Shown: positions 1 through 8,709 of the stretch, one piece after another | Numbering within the stretch: position 1 is the first letter of the stretch | How the letters are laid out: every line of letters begins with the position of its first letter | Origin: Duffyella gerundensis | Lineage (GTDB): Bacteria; Pseudomonadota; Gammaproteobacteria; Enterobacterales; Enterobacteriaceae | Length of the DNA: 64,000 nt | Direction of reading: 5' to 3' | Assembly (NCBI RefSeq): GCF_001517405.1 | Contig: NZ_LN907827.1 | Coordinates: forward strand, 2,858,587 to 2,922,586 | The notes under the pieces: model-generated | The model's input: the letters and a program-made list of their open reading frames with translations, nothing else | The model's database searches: none | What the model was told of the DNA's origin: nothing | Made by a program: the position numbers and the translations under genes

Positions 1-992
1 CGGCTGTTCGAGCTACGGCCATAAGGCGCGCCCGGGAAGGGGTTCCATGGAATCAGGTTGATTTTGCACGGTGTGTTTTTCAGCAGCTCCGCCAGCTGAT
101 GCGCATCATCAGTGCTGTCATTTACATGATCCAGCATGACGTATTCGATGGTCACACGCCCCTGATTGGCGTTGGATTTAGCGATATAACGCTCTACCGC
201 CGCAAGGAAAGTGGCGATATTGTACTTTTTGTTGATCGGCACAATGTCATCGCGAATGGCATCGTTTGGTGCATGCAGGGAGATCGCCAGCGCGACATCG
301 ATCATATCGCCCAGCTTGTCCAGCGCTGGCACAACACCAGACGTTGACAAGGTAACGCGACGTTTCGACAGGCCAAAGCCAAAGTCATCCAGCATGATTT
401 CCATCGCTGGAACAACGTTATTCAGGTTAAGCAGCGGTTCGCCCATGCCCATCATCACCACGTTGGTGATAGGACGCTGGCCGGTAATTTTTGCCGCACC
501 AATGATTTTTGCCGCACGCCACACCTGGCCGATGATTTCGGATACGCGCAGGTTACGGTTAAAACCCTGCTGCGCCGTTGAGCAAAACTTACACTCCAGC
601 GCACAACCTACCTGTGAGGAAACGCACAGGGTCGCGCGATCGGCTTCGGGGATATACACCGTTTCAACCAGTTGATCGCCGACGCGAATTGCCCATTTGA
701 TTGTGCCATCCGTCGACCGCCACTCTTCCGCCACTTCAGGCGCACGGATTTCGGTGAGATCCTTCAGTTTGCCGCGCAGCACTTTGTTGATATCGGTCAT
801 CTGATCGATATCGTCGCAGCAATAGTGATAGATCCATTTCATCACCTGATCGGCACGGAACGGTTTCTCTCCCAGAGAAAGGAAAAACTCGCGCATCTGC
901 TGACGGTTTAAATCGAGCAGGTTAATTTTTTCGCGTTTAGGAGAAACAACCACGGGGGAAGCGGACGCAGGCGTCACAATGTGTTCAGACAT
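1..992 (-). CDS. rlmN: Dual-specificity 23S rRNA/tRNA adenine-C2 methyltransferase RlmN, 3' end cut by window
   Basis: Radical-SAM enzyme that methylates C2 of A2503 in 23S rRNA and A37 in some tRNAs. I translated 330 codons from the ATG at 992; the E. coli protein has 384 residues, so about 50 C-terminal residues lie beyond position 1. The C-x3-C-x2-C cluster that binds the 4Fe-4S centre is at residues 130/134/137, and the nearby Cys123 matches the conserved cysteine the family uses. The motif is followed by FCSTAQQGF, typical of RlmN. It lies downstream of ndk on the same strand, separated by a strong terminator, so it probably has its own promoter. Confidence 0.96.
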   Translation of the reverse strand, partial: MSEHIVTPASASPVVVSPKREKINLLDLNRQQMREFFLSLGEKPFRADQVMKWIYHYCCDDIDQMTDINKVLRGKLKDLTEIRAPEVAEEWRSTDGTIKWAIRVGDQLVETVYIPEADRATLCVSSQVGCALECKFCSTAQQGFNRNLRVSEIIGQVWRAAKIIGAAKITGQRPITNVVMMGMGEPLLNLNNVVPAMEIMLDDFGFGLSKRRVTLSTSGVVPALDKLGDMIDVALAISLHAPNDAIRDDIVPINKKYNIATFLAAVERYIAKSNANQGRVTIEYVMLDHVNDSTDDAHQLAELLKNTPCKINLIPWNPFPGAPYGRSSNS

Positions 993-1041
993 AATATTCT
1001 CTGGCCTCGTTATTACACGTTATGGCTCGGTATGTGAAAGG

Positions 1042-1081
1042 AAAAAAAGCGCCTCCGGCGAGGCATACTCACCGGAGGCGC
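1042..1081 (-). terminator. Rho-independent terminator after ndk
   Basis: Perfect 10-bp stem (1049-1058 with 1072-1081) and a 13-nt loop, followed on the minus strand by a run of seven T (A at 1042-1048). It ends ndk transcription before rlmN. Confidence 0.9.
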
Positions 1082-1173
1082 ATGATTGTACAAACATCTT
1101 TACTGCTATGCCACGTCAGCCGACGCTTTAGCGTTAATTAATTTGTAAACGTCGCTTAACGTTATCCGCAGAA

Positions 1174-1605
1174 TTAACGGGTACGTGGGCAGATTTCGCC
1201 TTCGCCGAAGAAATAGGCGATTTCGCGGGCTGCAGACTCAGCAGAGTCTGAACCGTGAGTCGCGTTTTCGGTGAAGCTATCAGCGTAATCAGCACGCAGA
1301 GTGCCTGCCAGCGCGTTAGCTGGGTTGGTTGCGCCCATCAGATCGCGATGACGCTGAACGGCATTTTCGCCTTCCAGCACAGAAACCACTACCGGGCCTG
1401 AGGTCATGAATTCAACCAGACCGTCAAAGAAGGGTTTGCCCTGATGTTCCGCATAAAAACCTTCCGCCTGCTCTTTGCTCAGGTGCAGCATTTTGCTGCC
1501 AACGATTTTGAAGCCAGCGCTTTCAAAACGATTGAAAATGGCACCGATAACGTTTTTAGCAACCGCGTTAGGCTTAATAATAGAAAAAGTACGTTCTGTA
1601 GTCAT
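1174..1605 (-). CDS. ndk: Nucleoside diphosphate kinase
   Basis: Transfers the gamma-phosphate of ATP to nucleoside diphosphates through a phosphohistidine, balancing NTP and dNTP pools in the cytoplasm. The 143-aa product has the length of E. coli Ndk. The N-terminus reads [14 protein letters not shown], and the active-site loop NATHGSDS carries the catalytic histidine near residue 117. It is monocistronic, with a -10-like TATAAT upstream at 1673-1678 and a strong terminator downstream. In E. coli pbpC lies upstream; here the upstream neighbour is sseA on the opposite strand. Confidence 0.98.
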   Translation of the reverse strand: MTTERTFSIIKPNAVAKNVIGAIFNRFESAGFKIVGSKMLHLSKEQAEGFYAEHQGKPFFDGLVEFMTSGPVVVSVLEGENAVQRHRDLMGATNPANALAGTLRADYADSFTENATHGSDSAESAAREIAYFFGEGEICPRTR

Positions 1606-1919
1606 GTTGACCTCTGTCTGATCTTGCGGGTTGAGCCGGTTAAAAGGGCGTGTCCGGCCGAAAATGGCGCCGATTATAGGGGCGTTAACCGCAGATGCCT
1701 ACCGTAATTCCTGAATTAATTCAAAAAAGTCGATCACCGTAGCGCCATGCTGGCTGACAAACTCTACAGCATGGGCTGCGCAGGCAGAAGTGGGGCGAAA
1801 TCTGAAAGCCGCCTTATTCAGCCTGGGTCGCCTCGCTGGTTGGCACGCACGAATTTCAGTTGAGCAACGCGGTAGAATCGCCGACACTCTTTTCACACCC
1901 GACTGACAATGAGGCCGCA
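1606..1919. other. Intergenic region ndk/sseA with a possible gene relic
   Basis: This 314-base gap holds the ndk promoter at its left end. From about 1850 down to a stop at 1699, the minus strand reads an open frame whose last 25 codons look protein-like (HAVEFVSQHGATVIDFFEL). Further upstream in that frame the sequence is only the antisense of sseA. It may be the 3' remnant of a gene lost upstream of ndk; I cannot name the family. Confidence 0.3.
1673..1678 (-). promoter_or_regulatory. Candidate -10 element of ndk
   Basis: A perfect TATAAT on the minus strand about 70 bases before the ndk start codon. No convincing -35 hexamer is seen at 16-18 bases, so this is a tentative promoter call. 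Confidence 0.4.
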
Positions 1920-2765
1920 ATGAGTTCCTCTTTTTTCGTAACAGCTGACTGGCTGGCAGAACATCAACACAATGGCGACGTGCAGATCCTTGACGCCCGC
2001 ATGCTGCCGCCGGGGCTGGAAAAAACGCGCGACGTGAACGCTGAATACCTGGCTGAGCATCTGCCAGATGCACCCTTTTTCAACGTTGAAGCGCTTTCCG
2101 ATCATACCAGCCCCTATCCGCACATGATGCCGCGCGCTGAGAGCTTTGCCGTTGCCATGCGTGAACTCGGCATCAGCAGCGACCGCCATTTAGTGGTCTA
2201 CGATGAAGGCAACCTCTTTTCCGCACCGCGCGCCTGGTGGATGCTGCGCTGCTTTGGCGTGGCGCAGGTTTCTATCCTCGCGGGTGGTTTGCAGGCGTGG
2301 AAAAAAGCGGGTCTGCCGTTGGTTAGTGGACCAGTGACCTTGCCGGAAGCGGAATTTACTGCCAGCTGGCTACAGGATCCGGTGAAGCGTGTCACCGACG
2401 TGCTGTTGATCAGTCATGAAGGTAGCGCACAGTTAGTAGATGCCCGCGCCGCAAATCGCTTTCATGCCGAAGTGGATGAACCGCGGCCCGGACTGCATCG
2501 CGGACACATTCCCGGCAGCCTTAACGTACCGTGGAATTCGCTGGTGAGTGAAGGCGAGCTGAAAGCAGAACATGAGCTGCGTGCCCTGTTTGCCGAGGCT
2601 GGGGTTGATTTGACGCGTCCGATAGTCGCCAGCTGCGGATCCGGCGTCACCGCGGTGGTGGTCATTCTCGCGTTGCAAACTCTGGGCGTGAAAGATGTCA
2701 CGTTGTATGACGGTTCATGGGGCGAATGGGGAAGCCGCGACGATCTGCCGATCGCCACCGATTGA
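1920..2765 (+). CDS. sseA: 3-mercaptopyruvate sulfurtransferase
   Basis: Transfers sulfur from 3-mercaptopyruvate to a thiol or cyanide acceptor. It has two rhodanese domains; the C-terminal one carries the active-site loop CGSGVTA with the catalytic cysteine. Starting at the ATG at 1920 gives 281 aa, exactly the E. coli length, with TGAGG upstream. An in-frame TTG at 1860 would add 20 residues with no family support. The sseA-sseB order matches E. coli, but the two genes converge here on a shared terminator. Confidence 0.96.
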   Translation: MSSSFFVTADWLAEHQHNGDVQILDARMLPPGLEKTRDVNAEYLAEHLPDAPFFNVEALSDHTSPYPHMMPRAESFAVAMRELGISSDRHLVVYDEGNLFSAPRAWWMLRCFGVAQVSILAGGLQAWKKAGLPLVSGPVTLPEAEFTASWLQDPVKRVTDVLLISHEGSAQLVDARAANRFHAEVDEPRPGLHRGHIPGSLNVPWNSLVSEGELKAEHELRALFAEAGVDLTRPIVASCGSGVTAVVVILALQTLGVKDVTLYDGSWGEWGSRDDLPIATD

Positions 2766-2767
2766 TG

Positions 2768-2800
2768 ATAAAAAGGGAAGCGCAGTGCTTCCCTTTTTTT
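2768..2800. terminator. Bidirectional terminator between sseA and sseB
   Basis: 9-bp stem 2773-2781/2787-2795 with a 5-base loop, T-run 2794-2800 on the plus strand and A-run on the left. The right part overlaps the sseB stop codon. Confidence 0.88.
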
Positions 2801-3575
2801 ACAGAATACGCTCACTGCCTTTAAAATCACGCAGGAAACTGCCCCAGCGCCGCTCGTAAAAAGGGGTGATATGCGCGTTAAAAAAGTGGCTAACGCCCCG
2901 CTCACCCTCTTTCACTTCACAAATGTCTACCGGTTCATCTTCCAGCAGCGTATCGGTTGCGACACTGCCTGCTGCCTGAATGATATTATCAATATCGCTT
3001 TCCGCTTCAATACCGATCAGCAAGTTCGCTGGCTGGTTAGCCTCTTCTTTGATCTGCGCCAGCCAGGCGCGGCGTACCGGTTTATGCTTGCTGAACAACT
3101 GGGTCAGCGAGTCAATCATCTGCGCCGGCGGCTCTGCAATCTCAGACAGCAACAGAGAAACGCCCCCTTCCAGCACCGTCTGCTGACTCAGCGCACTGCC
3201 CTCTTTATCCAACAGATGGGTAATTTCCCGTGGCGAAAACTCTTTGCCGGTAGGCAGTTTCGGATTGAGAAACAGCGTTTCACCCTGCGTGATTTCAAAC
3301 AGCGTGCGCACCGGCATTCTTACCCAGGCCTGCTCACCGCTAATGGCCTGCTGCATCGCCTGCTCAGAGGTAAAAAAGGGCACTACCAGCGAGCCATCTT
3401 CTTTTTCCCACTTTTGCAGATCAACCGGCGTATCTGCGCTCATCTCTACCTGGGTACTTTCACCCGGCAGCCAGGCATCCGCCGCCAGCAGCAGCTGAAA
3501 AAACTCTGGCCGATGAGCTGGCTCCGTTGCTGCCAGCGCTAAGACCTCTTCCAGACGATTGGTGCTTTGCGTCAT
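2799..3575 (-). CDS. sseB: Enhanced serine sensitivity protein SseB
   Basis: Conserved enterobacterial protein named for the serine-sensitivity phenotype in E. coli; its molecular role is not settled. The ATG at 3575 gives 258 aa, the E. coli length; a TTG four codons earlier is less likely. The N-terminal part contains RLEEVLALAATEPAHRPEFFQLLL, characteristic of the family, and the C-terminus FYERRWGSFLRDFKGSERIL is also family-typical. It lies 40 bases downstream of pepB on the same strand and is probably co-transcribed with it, as in E. coli. Confidence 0.94.
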   Translation of the reverse strand: MTQSTNRLEEVLALAATEPAHRPEFFQLLLAADAWLPGESTQVEMSADTPVDLQKWEKEDGSLVVPFFTSEQAMQQAISGEQAWVRMPVRTLFEITQGETLFLNPKLPTGKEFSPREITHLLDKEGSALSQQTVLEGGVSLLLSEIAEPPAQMIDSLTQLFSKHKPVRRAWLAQIKEEANQPANLLIGIEAESDIDNIIQAAGSVATDTLLEDEPVDICEVKEGERGVSHFFNAHITPFYERRWGSFLRDFKGSERIL

Positions 3576-3615
3576 AGTAATATCCAATAATGAAGCGGCC
3601 GCAGCCGCCTGAAAG

Positions 3616-4899
3616 TTACTTCAACAGCAGGTTAGCAATGGTGCGCACGCCAAGTCCGGTCGCGCCTGCTGCCCACTGATCCACCGCGCCTTTGCGGTAG
3701 GTTGCCGAGCAGTCGATATGCAGCCAGCCCTGCTGATAATTCTCAACAAAGTAAGAGAGAAATGCTGCTGCGCTACTCGCTCCTGCCGCATGCGCCGGGC
3801 TGGCGATGTTGTTCAGATCGGCAAAATTCGAAGGCAAATGGCTGCGATGAAACTCTGCCAGCGGCAGACGCCAGAAAGGCTCGTTTTCACTGGCCGCGCT
3901 GCCCATGACCGACTGTGCCAGCACGTCGTCGAAGGTAAACAGTGCATGATAATCATTGCCCAGCGCCGTTTTAGCCGCACCGGTTAACGTTGCCGCATCG
4001 ATCAGCAGCTGTGGATGCTGTTCGCTGGCGTCGATCAGGCCATCAGCCAGCACCAGGCGTCCTTCCGCATCGGTGTTCATCACTTCGACGCTTTTGCCGT
4101 TGCGATAGCGAATAATGTCGCCCAGCTTGAAGGCGTTGCCGCTGACCATGTTGTCCGCACAGCAAAGATAGAGCTTCACGCGCTTATCCAGACCACGCGA
4201 AATTGCCAGCGCCAGTGCACCGGTGACCGTGGCTGCTCCGCCCATATCCGATTTCATGGAATCCATGAATGCGCTCTGCTTCAGGCTGTAACCGCCGGTA
4301 TCAAAGGTGATGCCTTTGCCGACCAGACAGGCGTAAACCGGTTCGTCGTCGTTGCCAGTTGGATTGTAATCCACCGCCAGCAGCACCGGCTGGCGGGAAG
4401 ATCCACGGCCTACGGTGTGCAGGCCCATATAGCCCTGCGTACGCAGATCGTCGCCTTTGGTAATCCGGTAGCTTACCGCATCGCCGCCCTGTTCGCGGAT
4501 TACGTCAACCGCACGCTGCGCCAGCTGCTCCGGCCCCAGCTCTTCTGCCGGCAGGTTAATGGTGTTGCGTACCCAGTCAATGATGGTTAACCGACGGCTG
4601 AACTCCGCCTGATCCTGCTCGTTGAAGGTGGGCCAGTTAACCTGACGCTCCCCTTTCGCACCGCGATAGCCCTGCCAGAATGACCAGCATTTTTCCATAT
4701 CCCACTCATCGCCACTCAGGGTGACATGGCGGATACCCTGACCATCAAGACGGCGCGCGGCGCGCTGAATGGTCGCCGCAGCATCGTGACCGCTAATATG
4801 GATGGTCATTCCCTGATCGTTACTGCTGAGAATGGCTTTTTCGCCCCAGCGTGCATCTGCCGCCGCTGTTGACAGCGTTACAGGCATTGTTGTTGTCAT
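3616..4899 (-). CDS. pepB: Aminopeptidase B (leucyl aminopeptidase family, M17)
   Basis: Manganese/zinc-dependent cytosolic aminopeptidase of the M17 family that degrades small peptides, including Cys-Gly. The metal-binding and catalytic signature [14 protein letters not shown] is present, as are [15 protein letters not shown] and SDMGGAA. The ATG at 4899 gives 427 aa, exactly the E. coli length, with an AAGGAGT ribosome-binding site 7 bases upstream; an upstream in-frame start at 4953 lacks this. In E. coli pepB is the gene after iscX in the isc cluster; here it directly follows iscS after a terminator, so the gap marks the isc deletion. Confidence 0.97.
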   Translation of the reverse strand: MTTTMPVTLSTAAADARWGEKAILSSNDQGMTIHISGHDAAATIQRAARRLDGQGIRHVTLSGDEWDMEKCWSFWQGYRGAKGERQVNWPTFNEQDQAEFSRRLTIIDWVRNTINLPAEELGPEQLAQRAVDVIREQGGDAVSYRITKGDDLRTQGYMGLHTVGRGSSRQPVLLAVDYNPTGNDDEPVYACLVGKGITFDTGGYSLKQSAFMDSMKSDMGGAATVTGALALAISRGLDKRVKLYLCCADNMVSGNAFKLGDIIRYRNGKSVEVMNTDAEGRLVLADGLIDASEQHPQLLIDAATLTGAAKTALGNDYHALFTFDDVLAQSVMGSAASENEPFWRLPLAEFHRSHLPSNFADLNNIASPAHAAGASSAAAFLSYFVENYQQGWLHIDCSATYRKGAVDQWAAGATGLGVRTIANLLLK

Positions 4900-5010
4900 C
4901 GCATGACTCCTTGTTGCATGGATATTTTTTACTGCGCTATGTTGCGCCTGCACAGCCTAATTATCCAGATTAACACAAACCATTAACCTCTGGTTTTCCT
5001 GACGGCGATC

Positions 5011-5047
5011 AAAAAAGCCAGCGTTCCGTAAAGAACCGCTGGCTTTT
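5011..5047 (-). terminator. Terminator downstream of iscS
   Basis: Long hairpin with arms 5013-5023 and 5037-5047 (AAAAGCCAGCG and its complement) plus a short inner stem, and an A-run at 5011-5016 giving U's on the minus strand. It separates iscRS from pepB-sseB. It sits where iscU to iscX lie in E. coli. Confidence 0.8.
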
Positions 5048-5066
5048 AAGCACACCGAAAAATGAC

Positions 5067-6263
5067 TTAGCGCGTGACGATCTCACCTGCCTTCCACGCC
5101 TGCCACTGCGGTGAGTGCGCACGCAGACGCGTCAGTGATTTCGCAATCAGCGCAATCGCGTAATCGATCTCTTCTTCACTGCTGTAACGACCCAGAGAAA
5201 AACGGATTGAGCTGTGCGCCAGCTCCTCATTCAGCCCCATCGCACGCAGCACATAAGAGGGTTCAAGGCTGGCCGAGGTGCAGGCTGAGCCAGACGACAC
5301 CGCCAGATCTTTCAGCGCCATGATCAGCGATTCACCGTCAACATAACCAAAACTGACGTTAAGCACCGTGGCAGCGCTGTGCTGCAGATCGCCATTAAGC
5401 GTTACCGCTTCCAGCTGGCTCAGCCCCTGCCACAGCCTGTCGCGCAGTGTACGCAGCCGTGCCATCTCTTCCGGCATTGTCTCTCTGGCGATGCGATATG
5501 CTTCACCCATGCCAACGATCTGATGCACCGGCAGCGTGCCGGAACGCATACCGCGCTCATGGCCACCGCCGTGAATCTGGGCGTCGAGGCGAATACGCGG
5601 CTGGCGACGCACATAAAGCGCGCCAATACCTTTCGGACCGTAGACTTTGTGAGCGGAAAAGGACATCAAATCCACCGGCAGCGCAGTGAGGTCGATCGGC
5701 AATTTTCCCACGCTCTGCGTGGCGTCAACATGATAAAGCACGCCGCGCGCTCGACACATTTCGCCTATTGCGGCGATGTCCTGAATCACACCGGTTTCAT
5801 TGTTAACGTGCATGATCGAGACCAGCACCGTGTCGTCGCGGAAGGCAGCGGTCAACTGTTGCAGATCGATCAACCCATTGGGCTGCGGCGTCAGCCAGGT
5901 TACGCTGAAACCTTCACGCTCCAGCTGTTCACAGGTATCCAGCACCGCTTTATGCTCGGTCAGGCTGGTAATAATGTGCCGGCCCTTGCTTTGATAAAAG
6001 CTAGCTGCGCCTTTGATCGCCAGATTATTGGCTTCGGTCGCTCCTGAGGTGAACACGATTTCGCGCGGGTCTGCTCCGATAAGATCGGCCACCTGATTGC
6101 GGGCGACATCGACCGCCTCTTCCGCCTGCCAGCCATAACGATGCGAGCGAGACGCGGGATTACCAAAGGTTCCGTCAAGCGTCAGGCACTGCATCATTTT
6201 TTCAGCAACACGAGGATCGACTGGCGTAGTCGCCGCATAATCGAAATAGATGGGTAGTTTCAT
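5067..6263 (-). CDS. iscS: Cysteine desulfurase IscS with shortened C-terminus
   Basis: PLP enzyme that removes sulfur from cysteine as an enzyme persulfide and passes it to acceptors such as IscU, TusA and ThiI. The PLP lysine K206 ([10 protein letters not shown]) and the persulfide loop [10 protein letters not shown] with C328 are intact, so catalysis should be normal. The protein has 398 aa against 404 in E. coli. After the shared SP-W region it ends in KAGEIVTR and lacks the LNSIEWAHH-type tail, the segment implicated in IscU binding. This agrees with the absence of iscU, iscA, hscB, hscA, fdx and iscX downstream. It is probably co-transcribed with iscR (87-base gap). Confidence 0.97.
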   Translation of the reverse strand: MKLPIYFDYAATTPVDPRVAEKMMQCLTLDGTFGNPASRSHRYGWQAEEAVDVARNQVADLIGADPREIVFTSGATEANNLAIKGAASFYQSKGRHIITSLTEHKAVLDTCEQLEREGFSVTWLTPQPNGLIDLQQLTAAFRDDTVLVSIMHVNNETGVIQDIAAIGEMCRARGVLYHVDATQSVGKLPIDLTALPVDLMSFSAHKVYGPKGIGALYVRRQPRIRLDAQIHGGGHERGMRSGTLPVHQIVGMGEAYRIARETMPEEMARLRTLRDRLWQGLSQLEAVTLNGDLQHSAATVLNVSFGYVDGESLIMALKDLAVSSGSACTSASLEPSYVLRAMGLNEELAHSSIRFSLGRYSSEEEIDYAIALIAKSLTRLRAHSPQWQAWKAGEIVTR

Positions 6264-6350
6264 TGCTCCTGAACTCCGTCAAGCACGCATAAGGTGCTTC
6301 ATATTATTCCTCCCTGCGCAAACGGCAGAGAGGAAGAGGGTCAGGGTGAA

Positions 6351-6845
6351 TCAGGCGCGCAGGTTGACGTTGATCGTCTCCTGAACACGGCTGTTCTGGA
6401 AGCGGCGGTTTTCATGATCCTGACGATCGGCAACGTCGAGGATCTCCTTGTTATTCACCAACTCAGCGAGATTGATGTTATTAAGGAAATCACTGATGCG
6501 TTCGCTCAAATCGCGCCACAGGACGTGCGTTAAGCAGCGCTCACCGCCCTGACATCCTTCTTTACCCTGACATTTGGTGGCATCAACCGACTCATCGACA
6601 GCGGTAATCACTTCACCCACTGAGATAGCTGCGGCTTCTTTGCCCAACAGATAACCGCCACCCGGACCCCGTACGCTGGCCACCAGGCCGTTTTTACGCA
6701 GGCGCGAAAACAGCTGCTCGAGATACGACAGCGAAATGCCCTGCCGTTCTGAAATGTCCGCTAACGGCACAGGGCCATCGTTGGAATGCAGGGCAACATC
6801 GAGCATAGCGGTAACAGCGTAGCGGCCTTTGGAAGTCAGTCTCAT
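6351..6845 (-). CDS. iscR: Fe-S cluster-sensing transcriptional regulator IscR
   Basis: Rrf2-family regulator that binds a 2Fe-2S cluster and represses its own operon when clusters are plentiful; the apo form controls other promoters. At 164 aa it is of family length. The N-terminal winged helix begins [19 protein letters not shown]. The ligands C92, C98 and C104 in [14 protein letters not shown], with the following LTH histidine at 107, are all conserved. So the sensor appears functional even though the operon's own scaffold genes are gone, and its cluster must come from another machinery, such as Suf, outside this window. Confidence 0.97.
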   Translation of the reverse strand: MRLTSKGRYAVTAMLDVALHSNDGPVPLADISERQGISLSYLEQLFSRLRKNGLVASVRGPGGGYLLGKEAAAISVGEVITAVDESVDATKCQGKEGCQGGERCLTHVLWRDLSERISDFLNNINLAELVNNKEILDVADRQDHENRRFQNSRVQETINVNLRA

Positions 6846-6906
6846 GGCTTAGCAACCTCAGTCATCTTCCGGATATCAGAAGGGTAACAGTTAACAGATG
6901 GTCGCA

Positions 6907-6935
6907 AGTCTGACATTCCCGAGTGTTTTGGTCAA
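6907..6935 (-). promoter_or_regulatory. Probable iscR promoter
   Basis: On the minus strand: TTGACC at 6935-6930, a 17-base spacer and CAGACT at 6912-6907. The spacer ends in ACTCGGGAATGT, which I recall as conserved in the E. coli iscR promoter. The -10 is weak, as expected for a regulated promoter. Confidence 0.6.
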
Positions 6936-6990
6936 CTATTTACCCTGGTAAAACACTCAACTATTTAACCTGGTAAAACAGTCAACTATT
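6931..6990. repeat. Tandem 25-bp repeats upstream of iscR, likely IscR sites
   Basis: The ten-mer (G/C)TCAACTATT occurs at 6931, 6956 and 6981, exactly 25 bases apart. The first two copies are followed by TTA(C/A)CCTGGTAAAACA. On the minus strand each copy reads ATAGTTGA(C/G), matching half of the IscR type 1 consensus ATAnnnGACT. The first copy overlaps the -35 of the iscR promoter, as expected for autoregulation. The regular phasing is visible directly; the IscR assignment is inferred. Confidence 0.6.
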
Positions 6991-7007
6991 ATGCGCGTTT
7001 TTTCGCC

Positions 7008-7736
7008 TTATTTGTCGCCGGTTTTTTTCTCAAATGAGGCCAGCATGCCGCGCAGAATATTCAGTTCATCACGTTCAGGACGCGCACGCGTAAACAGACG
7101 ACGCAGCTTGCTCATCACCTGTCCAGGATTGCCTTCGCGAATAAAACCGCTGGTCAGCATCATTTTTTCCATGTGCTGATAGAAGCGCTCCAGATCGTCC
7201 ACTAACGGATACGGTGATTCGCCATACTGCGGACGTTCCTGCTGCTGCGATTGCAGCCACGCCATGCGCACTTCGTAGGCGATAATCTGTACGGCCATCG
7301 CCAGGTTCAGCGAGCTGTATTCCGGATTAGCCTGAATCGCGACATGATAATGACACTTTTGCAGTTCATCATTGGTCAGGCCAACGCGCTCGCGACCAAA
7401 TACCAGCGCCACCGGCGCCTGCTCGCCCTCTTCAACGCTTTTCACGCCGCATTCACGGGCATCCAGCATTGGCCACGGCAGCGAGCGCGAACGCGCACTG
7501 GTGCCGACCACCAGGCTACAGCCCGCGATCGCTTCATCCAGCGTGTCGACAATTTTTGCATCGCCAATGACATCACTGGCGCCCGCCGCCAGAGAGATCG
7601 CCTGTGAGTCAGGCTTGACCAGCGGATTAACCAGATAAAGGTTCGTCAGCCCCATGGTTTTCATTGCGCGGGCAACGGAACCCATGTTGCCGGTGTGGGA
7701 AGTTTCAACCAGTACAATACGTATATTTTGCAGCAT
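7008..7736 (-). CDS. trmJ: tRNA (cytidine/uridine-2'-O-)-methyltransferase TrmJ
   Basis: SPOUT-class enzyme that 2'-O-methylates nucleotide 32 of several tRNAs. The ATG at 7736 gives 242 aa, as in E. coli; an upstream GTG adds three residues and is less likely. Motifs: [20 protein letters not shown] at the N-terminus, [13 protein letters not shown], and the C-terminal SAM-knot segment [14 protein letters not shown]. It is divergent from suhB and upstream of iscR, the same arrangement as in E. coli. Confidence 0.97.
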   Translation of the reverse strand: MLQNIRIVLVETSHTGNMGSVARAMKTMGLTNLYLVNPLVKPDSQAISLAAGASDVIGDAKIVDTLDEAIAGCSLVVGTSARSRSLPWPMLDARECGVKSVEEGEQAPVALVFGRERVGLTNDELQKCHYHVAIQANPEYSSLNLAMAVQIIAYEVRMAWLQSQQQERPQYGESPYPLVDDLERFYQHMEKMMLTSGFIREGNPGQVMSKLRRLFTRARPERDELNILRGMLASFEKKTGDK

Positions 7737-7854
7737 AGCAGTCACGGTCAGGAATATAATTGCTCAATGCTAACATAAAAGCAGGACTTTGCCCGAACTC
7801 GCTGCTATACTTCGCGCCGTTTTCCCGTTCTTTAACATCCAGTGAGAGATACCG

Positions 7855-8658
7855 ATGCATCCGATGCTCAACATCGCCGTGCGCGCTGCGCGCAAGGCCG
7901 GCAATTTAATCGCCAAGAATTACGAAACTCCGGACGCTGTCGAAGCCAGCCAGAAAGGCAGTAATGACTTCGTCACCAATGTTGACCGCGACGCTGAACG
8001 CCTGATTATTGAGGTGATTCGTAAATCTTATCCGCAGCACACCATCATCACCGAAGAAAGCGGTGAGTTGCCAGGCGAAGATCAGGATGTTCAATGGGTT
8101 ATCGATCCACTGGATGGCACCACTAACTTCATCAAACGTCTGCCCCACTTCTCTGTTTCTATCGCTGTGCGCATCAAAGGCCGCACCGAAGTCGCTGTGG
8201 TTTATGACCCAATGCGCAATGAACTCTTTACCTCTTCACGCGGCCAGGGCGCTCAGCTCAACGGCTACCGTTTGCGTGGCAGCACCGCTCGCGATCTGGA
8301 TGGCACCATCCTGGCGACCGGCTTCCCGTTCAAGAGCAAACAGCACGCCACGCCGTTCATCAATATCGTTGGCAAGCTATTTACCCAATGTGCTGACTTC
8401 CGTCGCACCGGCTCTGCCGCACTCGATTTAGCCTACGTTGCCGCTGGCCGCGTTGATGGCTATTTTGAGATTGGCCTGAAGCCATGGGATTTTGCGGCAG
8501 GTGAACTGCTGGTGCGTGAAGCTGGCGGTCTGGTCACTGACTTTGTCGGCGGCCACGGTTATCTTGCGTCCGGTAACATCGTTGCCGGTAACCCGCGCGT
8601 CGTAAAAGCGCTGCTGGCAAATATGCGCGATGAACTGAGTGAAGCGCTGAAGCGCTAA
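7855..8658 (+). CDS. suhB: Inositol-1-monophosphatase / rRNA antitermination factor SuhB
   Basis: Magnesium-dependent inositol monophosphatase fold; in E. coli SuhB also joins the Nus antitermination complex on rRNA operons. At 267 aa it has the E. coli length. Metal-binding signatures are present: the EESGE segment, WVIDPLDGTTNFIKRLPHF and the C-terminal PWDFAAGELLVREAGG. It is monocistronic and ends at a bidirectional terminator shared with zevB. A TATACT -10-like box lies about 45 bases upstream. Confidence 0.98.
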   Translation: MHPMLNIAVRAARKAGNLIAKNYETPDAVEASQKGSNDFVTNVDRDAERLIIEVIRKSYPQHTIITEESGELPGEDQDVQWVIDPLDGTTNFIKRLPHFSVSIAVRIKGRTEVAVVYDPMRNELFTSSRGQGAQLNGYRLRGSTARDLDGTILATGFPFKSKQHATPFINIVGKLFTQCADFRRTGSAALDLAYVAAGRVDGYFEIGLKPWDFAAGELLVREAGGLVTDFVGGHGYLASGNIVAGNPRVVKALLANMRDELSEALKR

Positions 8659-8673
8659 GATCTCTGGCATCAT

Positions 8674-8709
8674 AAAAAAGGCGGAGCATAATGCACCGCC
8701 GTTTTTTTT
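8674..8709. terminator. Bidirectional terminator suhB/zevB
   Basis: GGCGG 8680-8684 pairs with CCGCC 8696-8700, with an inner GCA/TGC stem around the loop TAA. An A-run lies at 8674-8679 and a T-run at 8702-8709. It overlaps the zevB stop codon. Confidence 0.8.

Noticed and set aside
6931..6990. Repeats near iscR as a mini CRISPR
   Set aside because: Only three copies of a 10-mer, 25-base period, no spacers of variable content and no cas genes; they fit a promoter operator array.
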